A stretch of DNA of 64,000 bases from assembly GCA_934234055.1 (NCBI GenBank), contig CAKQGY010000007.1, positions 19,571 through 83,570 of the forward strand. The letters run 5' to 3'. The stretch comes from an uncultured Alphaproteobacteria bacterium (GTDB lineage: Bacteria > Pseudomonadota > Alphaproteobacteria > CAAHEQ01 > UBA3637). The notes below the pieces were generated by a model. It was not told where the DNA came from, made no database searches, and saw only the letters and a program-made list of their open reading frames with translations. Shown piece by piece: positions 8,070 to 16,071 of the stretch (its first letter is position 1; each line of letters opens with the position of its first letter). The position numbers were made by a program, and so were the translations under genes.

Positions 8070-9440
8070 TCACGATCGACGCGCGGGTTTTTCTTTCTTG
8101 CAAGGCCTCCGCGGCTTGTTCGCAAAGGGGTTCTCGCGCTTACGCATATAGATTCGGATCGGCACCCCGACCAGGCCGAACTCTTCGCGGATTCCGTTTG
8201 ACAGGTATCTTAAATAGGATTCGGGCAGCGAATCCGGATTGCTGGAAAAAATCACAAAGGTCGGCGGCCGTGCGCTGACCTGCGTCATATATTTCATCGG
8301 AATACGGCGACCGTTGCCGGCAATAGGCGTTGGGTGTGCCTGGGTCATCATCTTCAAAAAGTCGTTCATTTTATGCGTAGACACACGCTTATTCCACAGT
8401 TTATAAATATGGAAAATTGTTGTCATCATCGGCTCTATGCCATAGCCTGTTTTGGCCGACACCGTCACCACCGGCAAGCCCTTGACTTGTTGCAGCGACT
8501 CCTCCATTTTTTCTTTCAGGTCATTCATCACCTGCCGCTGATTCGCAACCGTATCCCATTTATTCAAAGCCAGGATCAAGCCCCGCCCCTCATCCAACAC
8601 TTTGGACGCAATCATCAGGTCCTGACGCTCCAACGGCTGATTGGCATCCAGCACCAGCACCACCACCTCGGCAAAGTCAATGGCATTACGCGTATCGGCG
8701 GCCGAAATTCGTTCCAACTCATCGTCCACTTTTCCATACTTGCGCAAGCCCGCCGTATCCGTCAACAGGATTTGATTCCCCTTCCATTCCCACGGCACCG
8801 TAATCGCATCACGGGTCACCCCGGCCGTCGGCCCCGTCAACAGGCGATTTTGCCCCACCAAGCGGTTGATCAGGGTGGACTTGCCCACATTCGGTCGCCC
8901 CACAATCGCCAGTTTCAAGGGGCGCACCGTCTCGACCCCCGCGGCCTTATCCTCCGCCGGGCACAACGGCTTTAACAACGCATACAACCGATCCAATCCC
9001 AACCCGTGCTCGGCCGACACCGGCACCGGATCCCCCAGACCCAAGCGATAGAATTCAGCCAACCGATGCGGTTCCGGTTTCCCCTCGCATTTATTGGCCA
9101 ACACAAACACCGGCTTGTCCAAGCGTCTCAACTGCCCGCCCAGCCGTTCGTCCAGGCGCGTCAGTTCGGCCCGCCCGTCCACCAGCATCAAGACAATATC
9201 CGCCTCAGCCATTGCCAGTTCCGTTTGCCGCCACATCGCCTCGGCCAACTCGGTTGTTTCCTCCAATCCCGCCGTATCAATCAGGCGAAAGGTCAAGTCT
9301 TTCAGCGTCGCTTCGGCTTCTTTGCGATCGCGGGTCACCCCGGCGCGGTCGTGCACAATAGCCACCCGTCGACCGCACAGGCGGTTAAATAAAGTAGACT
9401 TTCCGACATTCGTTCTGCCGACAATCGCTATCGTTTTCAT
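8070..9440 (-). CDS. der: Ribosome-assembly GTPase Der (EngA)
   Basis: A 456-residue protein with two tandem TrmE-type GTPase domains and a C-terminal KH-like domain, the architecture unique to Der. Domain 1 starts IAIVGRTNVGKSTLFNRL with DTAGLEE. Domain 2 has LAIVGRPNVGKSTLINRL, DTAGLRK and NKWD. The C-terminal part contains SARPPTFVIFSS and YLRYLSNGIREEFGLVGVPIRI. Der is essential for late 50S assembly. I chose the ATG at 9440, with AAGGAAAA upstream. An open frame continues further 5', but that stretch overlaps bamB and has low-complexity Gly-rich content typical of a shadow. It is the last gene of yfgM-bamB-der. Confidence 0.96.
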   Translation of the reverse strand: MKTIAIVGRTNVGKSTLFNRLCGRRVAIVHDRAGVTRDRKEAEATLKDLTFRLIDTAGLEETTELAEAMWRQTELAMAEADIVLMLVDGRAELTRLDERLGGQLRRLDKPVFVLANKCEGKPEPHRLAEFYRLGLGDPVPVSAEHGLGLDRLYALLKPLCPAEDKAAGVETVRPLKLAIVGRPNVGKSTLINRLVGQNRLLTGPTAGVTRDAITVPWEWKGNQILLTDTAGLRKYGKVDDELERISAADTRNAIDFAEVVVLVLDANQPLERQDLMIASKVLDEGRGLILALNKWDTVANQRQVMNDLKEKMEESLQQVKGLPVVTVSAKTGYGIEPMMTTIFHIYKLWNKRVSTHKMNDFLKMMTQAHPTPIAGNGRRIPMKYMTQVSARPPTFVIFSSNPDSLPESYLRYLSNGIREEFGLVGVPIRIYMRKRENPFANKPRRPCKKEKPARRS

Positions 9441-9451
9441 AGTTCTTTTCC

Positions 9452-10714
9452 TTATTGATAAATCAGTATATCCGCCTCTTGGGTCAAGATAACCAGACGG
9501 CCACCTGCCACCACCGGCGCCACCGCAATCGGAGCCACCCGCGTTTGTTTTTGCACCTGTCCGTTCGCGGGGTTCAGCACCACAATATCCCCGGCGGACG
9601 AGGTCGCAATCAATCCCCTGTCCGTGGCCGCAGGTCCATACCATTCGACCCCCGCGGTATCGCTTGTTAAATCTTGTTGCCAGAACACGCGCCCATTGCG
9701 CCGATCCAAGGCTACCATTTGATTTTGGTTCGAGATCAAGATCATCACATTCCCGCTGACGATCGGTGTTTGACGCCCGCCCAGGCTCACTTCAAAGATC
9801 GGGGTCCCGTCATTCAACCGCCAAGCCCCCGCTTTACCGGCATTTCCGACCACATAGATTTGCCCGTCTGCGATTACCGGCGCCGCCACAATATGCGGCA
9901 TATCCAGCATCGTATTAAAAGTGCGCTTGGCCCAGACCGTCTCCGTCCACAACAACACCCCGGTTTGTGCGTCCAGCGCATTGATTCGCCCGTTGGTCGT
10001 CGGCATAACCACCAAACCCGAACCCGCTGCCGGCGCCCCCATACCAAAGAAATTCGTTGTCGTCGGCGCTTCGTTATAGGACCAGACCCGCGTGCCATCT
10101 TTGACCGCCAACGCCACCAGTTCGTTGTTCAGCGACGACACATACAGCCGCCCGTCCGCGATCACCGGTGCCGACCGCAGCGGGATATTCAGTGCCTGCT
10201 CCCAGATCTTATTTCCCGACAGATCCGTCGCCATCACCCGACCATCGCCCGCCACCGCATACAATCGTGTGCCATCAGTGGCCAGCCCTACGCTTTTGGC
10301 CGTTGTCCCTTTGATATCAGCCAATTTTTGCCGTCCCAATCGTTTTCCCGTTTCCAGGTTTGTCGCCTGCAACACGAACCGACTGTCCAGCGTATAAATC
10401 GTTTTTCCCAGAATTACCGGCGCGGCCAGCACCACCGATTCCGAAGTGATACCTTTTCCGGCCGATACGACCACAGGCTTGTCCAAATGCCCGTTCCACG
10501 CCGACACAGGTGCTTTATTTTGCGCATTATAGCCCGCCATTGTCCGATTGGCATTTTTAACGGCCGCCGCGGGTCGCACAGTCCCTTGTGCCTGTTGGGG
10601 GTTTTCGGCCAAAATCACAGCCTTGCGTCCCTCGGCCGGCGCGACCGGACCGGTATCCGCGCACCCCGCCAAAGCCAACAACACAACGCCCAGCCAAAAT
10701 CCCGTTTTCGTCAT
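9452..10714 (-). CDS. bamB: Outer-membrane assembly lipoprotein BamB (PQQ-like beta-propeller)
   Basis: A 420-residue protein with a lipoprotein signal peptide; the lipobox LALAGC ends at about residue 18. The rest consists of repeated propeller blades of the PQQ type (for example GKTIYTLDSRFVLQATNLETG, read here as GKTIYTLDSRF and LQATNLETG, plus GRLYVSSLNNELVALAVKDG, read as GRLYVSS and LVALAVKDG). BamB is a scaffold subunit of the BAM complex that inserts beta-barrels into the outer membrane. Its location directly before der is common in alphaproteobacteria. The start overlaps the yfgM stop by one base. The large autotransporter at 50.4-54.3 kb would be a client of this machinery. Confidence 0.9.
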   Translation of the reverse strand: MTKTGFWLGVVLLALAGCADTGPVAPAEGRKAVILAENPQQAQGTVRPAAAVKNANRTMAGYNAQNKAPVSAWNGHLDKPVVVSAGKGITSESVVLAAPVILGKTIYTLDSRFVLQATNLETGKRLGRQKLADIKGTTAKSVGLATDGTRLYAVAGDGRVMATDLSGNKIWEQALNIPLRSAPVIADGRLYVSSLNNELVALAVKDGTRVWSYNEAPTTTNFFGMGAPAAGSGLVVMPTTNGRINALDAQTGVLLWTETVWAKRTFNTMLDMPHIVAAPVIADGQIYVVGNAGKAGAWRLNDGTPIFEVSLGGRQTPIVSGNVMILISNQNQMVALDRRNGRVFWQQDLTSDTAGVEWYGPAATDRGLIATSSAGDIVVLNPANGQVQKQTRVAPIAVAPVVAGGRLVILTQEADILIYQ

Positions 10715-11424
10715 TATTTTTCCATTTCACGCAGCAAAGCCGTCAAGCGTTCCCGCACCGTCGGCATAATTGTTTCCACGGCCAAGGCTTTTTGGATCGT
10801 GCCGACCGCCACTTCCTTTTGCCCCGCCAACATACTCATCAGTGCCGACAGTTCGCTTGCTTCCCCAAAGAAAGCCGATTCCGGCCGTTTCAGGATCGGC
10901 AGCAAATACGCCTGCAATTCAGCCTGATTCGCGCTGTTCAGGCGATGTCCCACATAGGACACCATTGCCGCCTCGCGCAAGGGGACCGGCGCACTTGTAT
11001 TATCTGCCAAATCTTTCAGGATTCCCAGTCCGCGTTCTTTTTCCGTTCCGCTCATCAGGATTCCGGCCGTTTCCATTTGTGCCAAATAGCGGTATCCCGT
11101 CCGTCCGTTTTGAGCCAATTCTTCCAAAGCCGTCGTCGCTCCGACCGCATCACCCCGCGCCGCCAGAACCAGTGCATTTTCATACACATCCGATTCGGCC
11201 AAGCGCACTTTTTGCTGCCAGGTTTGATAGACCTGCACCCCGATCGTGCCCAAGATCACGCCGGCTGCCCCGCCGATCACCAACCAGCCGTATTTTTTCC
11301 ACAAAGTCGCCAGCCGTTCACGTTGCAGTTCTTCATCCACTTCGCGTTCAAAGATTCGTTGTTGAATCTGGTTGCAATCCGAGCACCCCGTTTCGCATTT
11401 TCCTTTACAAGATTTTTCAGTCAT
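10714..11424 (-). CDS. YfgM-like TPR-fold membrane protein
   Basis: A 236-residue protein with a short cytoplasmic N-terminus, one transmembrane helix (GWLVIGGAAGVILGTIGVQVY, read as GWLVIGGAAGV and ILGTIGVQVY, residues about 48-68) and a helical periplasmic domain. This matches the YfgM family, which acts with PpiD at the SecYEG translocon. Family position just before bamB supports it. Unusual is the N-terminal cluster SCKGKCETGCSDC (Cys at 6, 10, 14, 17), which could bind a metal and is not a general YfgM feature as far as I know. It heads the yfgM-bamB-der operon. Confidence 0.8.
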   Translation of the reverse strand: MTEKSCKGKCETGCSDCNQIQQRIFEREVDEELQRERLATLWKKYGWLVIGGAAGVILGTIGVQVYQTWQQKVRLAESDVYENALVLAARGDAVGATTALEELAQNGRTGYRYLAQMETAGILMSGTEKERGLGILKDLADNTSAPVPLREAAMVSYVGHRLNSANQAELQAYLLPILKRPESAFFGEASELSALMSMLAGQKEVAVGTIQKALAVETIMPTVRERLTALLREMEK

Positions 11425-11486
11425 TTTTAATCCTTTACAGTTATGATACTTTCTTTATATCAGAAAAGCAACATTTTCGCAATCAT

Positions 11487-12257
11487 TTATTTTTCTTTTT
11501 TCGGTAATTTTCCCAGAATTGGCAGAATCAAGCGCGCCGGTAATATACCTCCCAACCACGCGCCGAATGCCATTATTCCCGGGAAAGCGATGATCGGCGA
11601 CCGTCGCATCAAGCGTTTTTTGATCAAGGCCGCCGCTTTCGGTGCCTGCATCAGAAACGGCATACCAAAGCGATTTTTATCCGTCAATGGTGTTTCAATA
11701 AAGCCCGGGCAGATCACACTGACCGCCACGCCGGCCGGTTTTAACGCGCCCCACAAAGCCTCACCCCATGCTTTCACACAGGATTTAGAGGCCGAATACG
11801 CCGGACAGCTGGCCATCCCGCGATAACCCGACAGCGAGCTGACGATCGCGATATGCCCCGTTCCGCGGGCTTTCATCAATTCCGCCGCCGGCAGGACCGT
11901 ATTGATCACGCCAAAGATATTCGTCTCAAAAATTGTCCGCGTGCTGACCGGTGTTTCATCCAGGCCCAGCACCCCCGCCGACACGCCGGCATTGGCGATG
12001 ATCAAGTCTATCGGCCGAATATCCCAGGCCGTCCGGATTGCCAATTCGGCCGCCCCCTTATCCGTCACATCAAAGCGGTAAGTATGCACCTCGGCCCCCG
12101 CCTGCTGACAATCTTTTGCTGTCTCGTTCAAGCGCGTTTCATTTCGACCGCACAGGAACAACATCATTCCCTTTTCGGCATAGGCCAATGCCAAGGCTCG
12201 CCCGATGCCGCTGGACGCGCCGGTGATAAAAACGGAGAGAGGTTTTGGGTATTTCAT
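11487..12257 (-). CDS. Short-chain dehydrogenase/reductase (SDR), substrate unknown
   Basis: A 256-residue classical SDR. It has the cofactor motif TGASSGIG at residues 13-20, NAG in the IIANAGVS stretch, a catalytic Ser (VSSLSGYRG) and the YSASK catalytic pair. The cofactor is probably NADP(H), because a basic residue (CGRNETR) follows the second strand. The C-terminus ends in a hydrophobic/basic helix (MAFGAWLGGILPARLILPIL region) that may associate with the membrane, as in DltE/YqjQ-like SDRs. It is not part of an obvious pathway cluster and appears to be a single-gene unit. Confidence 0.85.
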   Translation of the reverse strand: MKYPKPLSVFITGASSGIGRALALAYAEKGMMLFLCGRNETRLNETAKDCQQAGAEVHTYRFDVTDKGAAELAIRTAWDIRPIDLIIANAGVSAGVLGLDETPVSTRTIFETNIFGVINTVLPAAELMKARGTGHIAIVSSLSGYRGMASCPAYSASKSCVKAWGEALWGALKPAGVAVSVICPGFIETPLTDKNRFGMPFLMQAPKAAALIKKRLMRRSPIIAFPGIMAFGAWLGGILPARLILPILGKLPKKEK

Positions 12258-12299
12258 ATCAATCCTTTCAAAAAAAGTTTCATTTAATGCATTTTTTTC

Positions 12300-12327
12300 T
12301 TGACTTTTTATTTTAGACGAGTATAAT
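12300..12327 (+). promoter_or_regulatory. Promoter of tRNA-Leu(CAA)
   Basis: TTGACT at 12300-12305 and TATAAT at 12322-12327 with a 16-bp spacer lie about 27 bp before the tRNA. Confidence 0.7.
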
Positions 12328-12353
12328 GCAAATGTCTAGTAAAAAGTTTTTAT

Positions 12354-12440
12354 GCCTCTGTGGCGAAATTGGTAGACGCGACAGACTCAAAATCTGTTGA
12401 TAGCAATATCATGCTGGTTCAAGTCCGGCCAGAGGTACCA
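12354..12440 (+). tRNA. tRNA-Leu (anticodon CAA)
   Basis: An 87-nt class II tRNA with a long variable arm. The acceptor stem is GCCTCTG/CAGAGGT, with a G-U closing pair. The anticodon loop CTCAAAA sits in an ACAGA/TCTGT stem. The T-arm is GGTTCAAGTCC and CCA is encoded. It reads UUG codons. Confidence 0.95.
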
Positions 12441-12448
12441 AGTATTAC

Positions 12449-12476
12449 AACCACCGTTTCAAAGGTGGTTTTTTCT
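12449..12476 (+). terminator. Terminator after tRNA-Leu
   Basis: AACCACC and GGTGGTT form a 7-bp stem with a short loop, followed by TTTTTCTTTA. Confidence 0.8.
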
Positions 12477-12587
12477 TTATTTTACAAGGCTTTTTGCTGG
12501 TTCGATAAACACCACTTCCGAAAGTGCCTATTTTCGTGAATTATCGAACTCGAAAATAAAATAATTTAAAATCAATAACTTATTAAA

Positions 12588-12598
12588 GTTCAAGTCCG
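12588..12598 (+). repeat. Partial copy of the tRNA-Leu T-arm (possible old attachment-site remnant)
   Basis: GTTCAAGTCCG here repeats the T-arm of the intact tRNA-Leu at 12417-12427, 171 bp downstream in AT-rich non-coding DNA. Short exact matches can be chance. A similar T-arm echo follows tRNA-Pro. Confidence 0.35.
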
Positions 12599-12637
12599 AC
12601 ACGGGCTCAAAGACCTAATCGCAAATGAAATAATATA

Positions 12638-12666
12638 TTGTGTTTTATAAAATAATCTGATACGAT
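12638..12666 (+). promoter_or_regulatory. Candidate promoter of the Cys-rich secreted protein gene
   Basis: TTGTGT at 12638-12643 and TACGAT at 12661-12666 are 17 bp apart and lie 20 bp before the ATG. Confidence 0.45.
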
Positions 12667-12686
12667 GATAAGAAAAGAGGATAATT

Positions 12687-13166
12687 ATGAAAAAAGTATT
12701 ATTTTTATTATTGTTAATTCCCTTTATCACAAATGCTCATGAGACGGCCACAGTGCCAACAGTCATAGGCAAAAAGGGAGGAATTATAGCTGATCAAGAA
12801 GAATGTCCTAAAAATATAACCTGTCCCACGGGTGAACTATTAGGGGATGATGGTCAATGTTATAAATGTGATGACAAAAGAAAAATCAGCGTTCTGTGCG
12901 ATACAGCTAGGGCGGGTAAGTCTTGTCCTAACAGATATCTTTCCTATGGGGAGTACACAACATTAAATGAAAGCGTTATGTACTGCCCTGAAGATACAAT
13001 CCCCGAAAATGGTATATGCAGAAACAAAAAATGCGAAGATTTCGAAGGATTTCATTCCACAGAACATGGCTGTTGTCCCATTATTGAGCGTGAAATAAAA
13101 ATAGACAATGACGGAAATAAATATGAAGTCATCCATCCTTGTGTTCAGTTTATTTATGTTAGTTAA
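12687..13166 (+). CDS. Small Cys-rich secreted protein of unknown function
   Basis: A 159-residue protein with a clear Sec signal peptide (MKKVLFLLLLIPFITNAHE; cleavage near residue 17). The mature part has about a dozen Cys in short CxxxxC and CxxC spacings. They occur in CPKNITCPTGELL, CYKCDDK, SCPNRYLSY and CCPI. This suggests a disulfide-bonded extracytoplasmic protein. A shorter relative lies at 32575-32952 and shares the order signal peptide, CP-G, C-x2-C, then R-x-CP-(N/D)-RY-(L/I)-(S/A)-Y. The gene follows a strong AGAGGA ribosome site. It has lower GC than its neighbours and lies behind tRNA-Leu, which hints at acquisition. No family is recognised. Confidence 0.75.
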   Translation: MKKVLFLLLLIPFITNAHETATVPTVIGKKGGIIADQEECPKNITCPTGELLGDDGQCYKCDDKRKISVLCDTARAGKSCPNRYLSYGEYTTLNESVMYCPEDTIPENGICRNKKCEDFEGFHSTEHGCCPIIEREIKIDNDGNKYEVIHPCVQFIYVS

Positions 13167-13267
13167 ATATCCTCAATTTGTTGTGCCAATTTTTTGAAAT
13201 CTGCTAAATGTTTGGCTCGGTATTCGTTAAGCACGCTGTACCAAAAAAACACCGCTCCCCGCGGTGT
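13163..13267 (-). pseudogene. Possible orphan 3' end of a lost gene
   Basis: On the minus strand a frame free of stops for 34 codons ends at a TAA at 13163-13165. It reads like a genuine helical C-terminus (VLNEYRAKHLADFKKLAQQ then IEDI). It has no start or ribosome site and its 5' part is the hairpin of the terminator at 13246-13270. Either a gene fragment was left after deletion or this is a chance frame. Confidence 0.25.
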
Positions 13268-13270
13268 TTA
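13246..13270 (-). terminator. Terminator of the radical SAM operon (bidirectional)
   Basis: AAACACCGC/GCGGTGTTT forms a 9-bp perfect stem with a 5-base loop. It has T-rich tails on both strands, so it can also stop transcription coming from the Cys-rich gene on the plus strand. Confidence 0.85.
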
Positions 13271-13273
13271 TTT

Positions 13274-14323
13274 TTACCCCCAAAATCCCCGCAACGGTTC
13301 GGTCTTATACCGGGCCAGAAACGGATTCTCACGCGCGGCATCGCCAAAGCAATTATCGGCCGACGCTTTGCACCCACCCTGACATTTCTTCACGATTTTG
13401 CACGAATCACAAAACCGCGGGTGGGCTTGGATAAATTGCGCCGCCCGGTCGCTGTGAAACATCGCATCTATGGACATATCGCGAACATTGCCGATAATCG
13501 TCGGCGAGAACGAGCACAGCCGTATATTCCCCAAGTAGTCCATCACCAGGATATTTTGCTTAAACCCCACCCCGCACAGAGTAAAGGTGATATGCTTAAA
13601 CGGCCGCAGGTTCACCAAGCACGGCGGGATATTGATCGGCGCGTGTATAGCCAAATCCGGGTGCACAACGGCAAAAGCCTCACAAATTTTCAAGGCCTCG
13701 GTTATTTCCGCCGGCGACAGTTGCAATTCGTCCACACAGTCTCTTCCATTCCCGCACGGGTTAAACCGGTTAAACGAGAAGTTCCGCACCCCAAGGGCAT
13801 ACGACAGCTTTAATGTCTCGGGCAGGGTCGCGATATTCCGCTTTGTCGCCACAAAGACATGCGAGACCAGCACATTTTGCCGAATGCATTCTTGGGTCGC
13901 CGCCACCGCGTTATCAAAAGCCGAAAATCCCACAGCGCGCGATTCGGCATCAAACACAGCCCTGTCCGCCGAGATAAACGATATTTCAAACAGCCGCACC
14001 CGATGTGCCTTGGCAAAGGCCACTTTTTCGGCGTCCAGGAACGACCCGTTTGTCATGATATGGATACTGCGCACCCGGCTGTCCTGCACCGCCTCCAAAA
14101 TTTCATTCACATCGGGGCGGGTATAGATTTCTCCCCCCGTCAGGATCAGCTGCTCACACCCCGTTTGGTTCAGGGCTTCTTTCAACACCTGCACCGTATG
14201 CGCCGTGTCCAACAGGTTTTTGGGATACTGCGCCGATATTTTTTGCACATTATAGCAATGCCGACAGTTCAGCGAGCACGCCACCGTCGCTTCAAATATC
14301 AAAGTTCTAATCCGACATTTCAT
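13274..14323 (-). CDS. Radical SAM/SPASM domain protein
   Basis: About 349 residues. The radical SAM Cys motif C-x3-C-x2-C appears as ACSLNCRHCYN near the N-terminus and binds the 4Fe-4S cluster that cleaves SAM. The C-terminal SPASM-type region has further Cys (CGVG, LCSF, FCDSC, KCQGGC) for auxiliary clusters. Such enzymes often modify ribosomal peptides or act as anaerobic sulfatase maturases. No precursor peptide or sulfatase is seen nearby, so the substrate is unknown. I prefer the ATG at 14323, with GAGG upstream; a TTG at 14332 would overlap the preceding stop. It is co-directional with and 5 bp after the duplicated membrane-protein genes, suggesting a three-gene unit. Confidence 0.85.
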   Translation of the reverse strand: MKCRIRTLIFEATVACSLNCRHCYNVQKISAQYPKNLLDTAHTVQVLKEALNQTGCEQLILTGGEIYTRPDVNEILEAVQDSRVRSIHIMTNGSFLDAEKVAFAKAHRVRLFEISFISADRAVFDAESRAVGFSAFDNAVAATQECIRQNVLVSHVFVATKRNIATLPETLKLSYALGVRNFSFNRFNPCGNGRDCVDELQLSPAEITEALKICEAFAVVHPDLAIHAPINIPPCLVNLRPFKHITFTLCGVGFKQNILVMDYLGNIRLCSFSPTIIGNVRDMSIDAMFHSDRAAQFIQAHPRFCDSCKIVKKCQGGCKASADNCFGDAARENPFLARYKTEPLRGFWG

Positions 14324-14328
14324 CTGCC

Positions 14329-14955
14329 TCAATCCATAACAACATCACCCATCATAAGTGGCTCGGGATCATAAATGGTGCTTCCTATTATTTCCCTGAT
14401 TCCCAACAGTAGCGGCACAAACGGCAACACCGTAGACAAAGCAACTTTTAGCCACACATAACGATACCCGTCTTTGGCCTTGTAATAAAAATATCGCAAA
14501 TACCACCCAATCAGATAAAGCCACAACACAGGTATTCCATACTCAACAAGCGTTTCAACAGAAGATTGCCACCTATAACCCTCCAATAAGAAACGGGTTA
14601 AAAATATCCCAATCATAAACATAGTAAACTGAACCGATATTAAACCCCGATCCCGCTTGGAAAACGGATAGCGGGACTTCCAAATGATCAACATGTACAA
14701 AAGCAATCCCACGCAACAAAAACCCAAAAGGATATAATCATTTTCATAAAACGGAGCAAAAACCTGCCTTGGGTAACTTGAGTTCATCTTGAAATAGCCC
14801 GCGGATACTATCGGCATCACCACACACATATACCCGACATAGGACAGCCACCCCAGCACCCCCTCGCGCTGCATGCGCAAAGCTTTCTGCCCCGCATCCA
14901 CGGGATTATTCATAATTTCTTGCACAGATACAGTCTCTTTCTTTTTTGGCTTCAT
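14329..14955 (-). CDS. Duplicated multi-pass membrane protein, copy 2
   Basis: A 208-residue protein of unknown function, paralogous to the gene just upstream (15002-15664). The first ~26 residues (from MKPKKKETVSVQEIMNNP to QKAL) are identical in both and the DNA is almost the same there. The rest has diverged but keeps the motifs LGFxxVGLLLxxLxIWKSxYP, LxxWYLRYFxxKAKDGYxxVWLK and the final LxxIxxxPLL pattern. About four to five hydrophobic segments are visible. The cytoplasmic N-terminus is basic and soluble. It directly precedes the radical SAM gene (5-bp gap), suggesting a functional link, but no family is recognised. Confidence 0.7.
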   Translation of the reverse strand: MKPKKKETVSVQEIMNNPVDAGQKALRMQREGVLGWLSYVGYMCVVMPIVSAGYFKMNSSYPRQVFAPFYENDYILLGFCCVGLLLYMLIIWKSRYPFSKRDRGLISVQFTMFMIGIFLTRFLLEGYRWQSSVETLVEYGIPVLWLYLIGWYLRYFYYKAKDGYRYVWLKVALSTVLPFVPLLLGIREIIGSTIYDPEPLMMGDVVMD

Positions 14956-15001
14956 ACAGCACTCCTTTCGTATAATTTACCCGCCTTTCGCGGTGCTTTT
15001 T

Positions 15002-15664
15002 TTAATCTTCATAATAAACGCCCCCAAAATCCCCCATAACGCCGCCATGATACTCTGTTTCTTTTATCCAAAACAGGGGCGTAAACGGGATTAAAGTGCA
15101 CAAAAGAACCTTTAACCACACATGCTGATACCCGTCCTTGGCCTTGCAATGAAAATACCGTAAATACCAACAAATCAGACAAACATAAACCGATAGAATA
15201 CTACTCGCCGGCAACATGGCCAAGAAAGGAAATACAGCCGCCTCCCATGTGAAAGGCTCATCCCCCTGAAAAGACAGCACCAACCTTATACCAAGACATA
15301 ACGCCACACAAATCGTAAACGCACAAAACAGAGCGAAGGACCTAATCCGGGCTTTTTTTGAAAGCGGATATTTTGATTTCCATATTGTCAATATGGACAA
15401 CAGAAGCCCAACCCCGAAAAATCCCAAAAGACTAGTCTCTGAATCATACAATGGTAATTTCACATCAATTGCCCCTTTCAGAACATACTCATACACCCGA
15501 TACGCCAGCACCGCAACCGGAAACGCCACCAAGCACATATACCCGACATAGGACAACCACCCCAGCACTCCCTCGCGCCGGACATGCAGGGCTTTCTGCC
15601 CCGCATCCACGGGATTATTCATAATTTCTTGCACAGATACAGTCTCTTTCTTTTTTGGCTTCAT
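15002..15664 (-). CDS. Duplicated multi-pass membrane protein, copy 1
   Basis: A 220-residue protein, the promoter-proximal member of the tandem pair. It has the same conserved N-terminus as copy 2, then GWLSYVGYMCLV as the first membrane segment. Segments around LLGFFGVGLLLSILTIW, FALFCAFTICVALCLGI and LLCTLIPFTPLFWI follow. The C-terminal tail differs from copy 2 (short and acidic, ending YYED). The strong identity of the N-terminal coding DNA (over 75 bp, including the GGAGT ribosome site) against a diverged body suggests either recent gene conversion at the 5' end or strong selection on it. Function is unknown. Confidence 0.7.
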   Translation of the reverse strand: MKPKKKETVSVQEIMNNPVDAGQKALHVRREGVLGWLSYVGYMCLVAFPVAVLAYRVYEYVLKGAIDVKLPLYDSETSLLGFFGVGLLLSILTIWKSKYPLSKKARIRSFALFCAFTICVALCLGIRLVLSFQGDEPFTWEAAVFPFLAMLPASSILSVYVCLICWYLRYFHCKAKDGYQHVWLKVLLCTLIPFTPLFWIKETEYHGGVMGDFGGVYYED

Positions 15665-15689
15665 AGGACACTCCTTTTATATATTTTTC

Positions 15690-15719
15690 ACTCTATCACA
15701 CCCGCCGACGCCCTGTCAA
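15690..15719 (-). promoter_or_regulatory. Promoter of the duplicated membrane-protein / radical SAM unit
   Basis: On the minus strand TTGACA (15714-15719) and TAGAGT (15690-15695) with an 18-bp spacer precede the ATG at 15664. The rest of the gap up to the cold-shock gene (15720-15870) holds a direct GCCGAC repeat and A/T tracts but no clear hairpin. Confidence 0.6.
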
Positions 15720-15870
15720 GCGCTTTTTCACCCGCCAACCCAACACCTGCCGTGACCCGTTCTGCCGGGCCAACATCACTCATCGCCGGCACCCCACCAC
15801 TCCCCCTCGCCCGCGCGCACAAAAAAAACGCCGACCCGACCGAGCCGACGCTTTTTTTCATTTCACTCGC

Positions 15871-16071
15871 TTACACCAATTTCAGGTTTGTCGCACATGT
15901 TTTTCCGTTTTCTTCTTTCAAGTCAAACGAAACTTTTTGATTTTCTTCCAACCGGCGCAGGTTTGCCTCATGCACAGCCGTCACGTGGACAAAGACATCT
16001 TTGCCCCCTTCTTCCGGCACGATAAAGCCATATCCGTTTTTATAGTTAAACCATTTTACTGTTCCCTGCAT
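15871..16071 (-). CDS. Cold-shock domain protein (Csp family)
   Basis: A 66-residue single cold-shock domain. RNP1 appears as NGYGFIVPE and RNP2 as DVFVHVTAV, with the expected aromatic residues after the start MQGTVKWFN. Such proteins bind single-stranded RNA and DNA and melt mRNA structure. It has AAAGGAGT before the ATG. It stands alone with its own promoter and a long leader (see 16072-16232). The fold assignment is secure, but which Csp paralogue it represents cannot be told. Confidence 0.93.
   Translation of the reverse strand: MQGTVKWFNYKNGYGFIVPEEGGKDVFVHVTAVHEANLRRLEENQKVSFDLKEENGKTCATNLKLV

Noticed and set aside
9674..10927. 417-codon frame on the plus strand
   Set aside because: Antisense shadow of bamB and the yfgM-like gene.
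15825..15865. Possible terminator after the cold-shock gene (A-tract, GCCGAC repeat, T-tract)
   Set aside because: The GCCGAC copies are direct, not inverted, so no stem can form.
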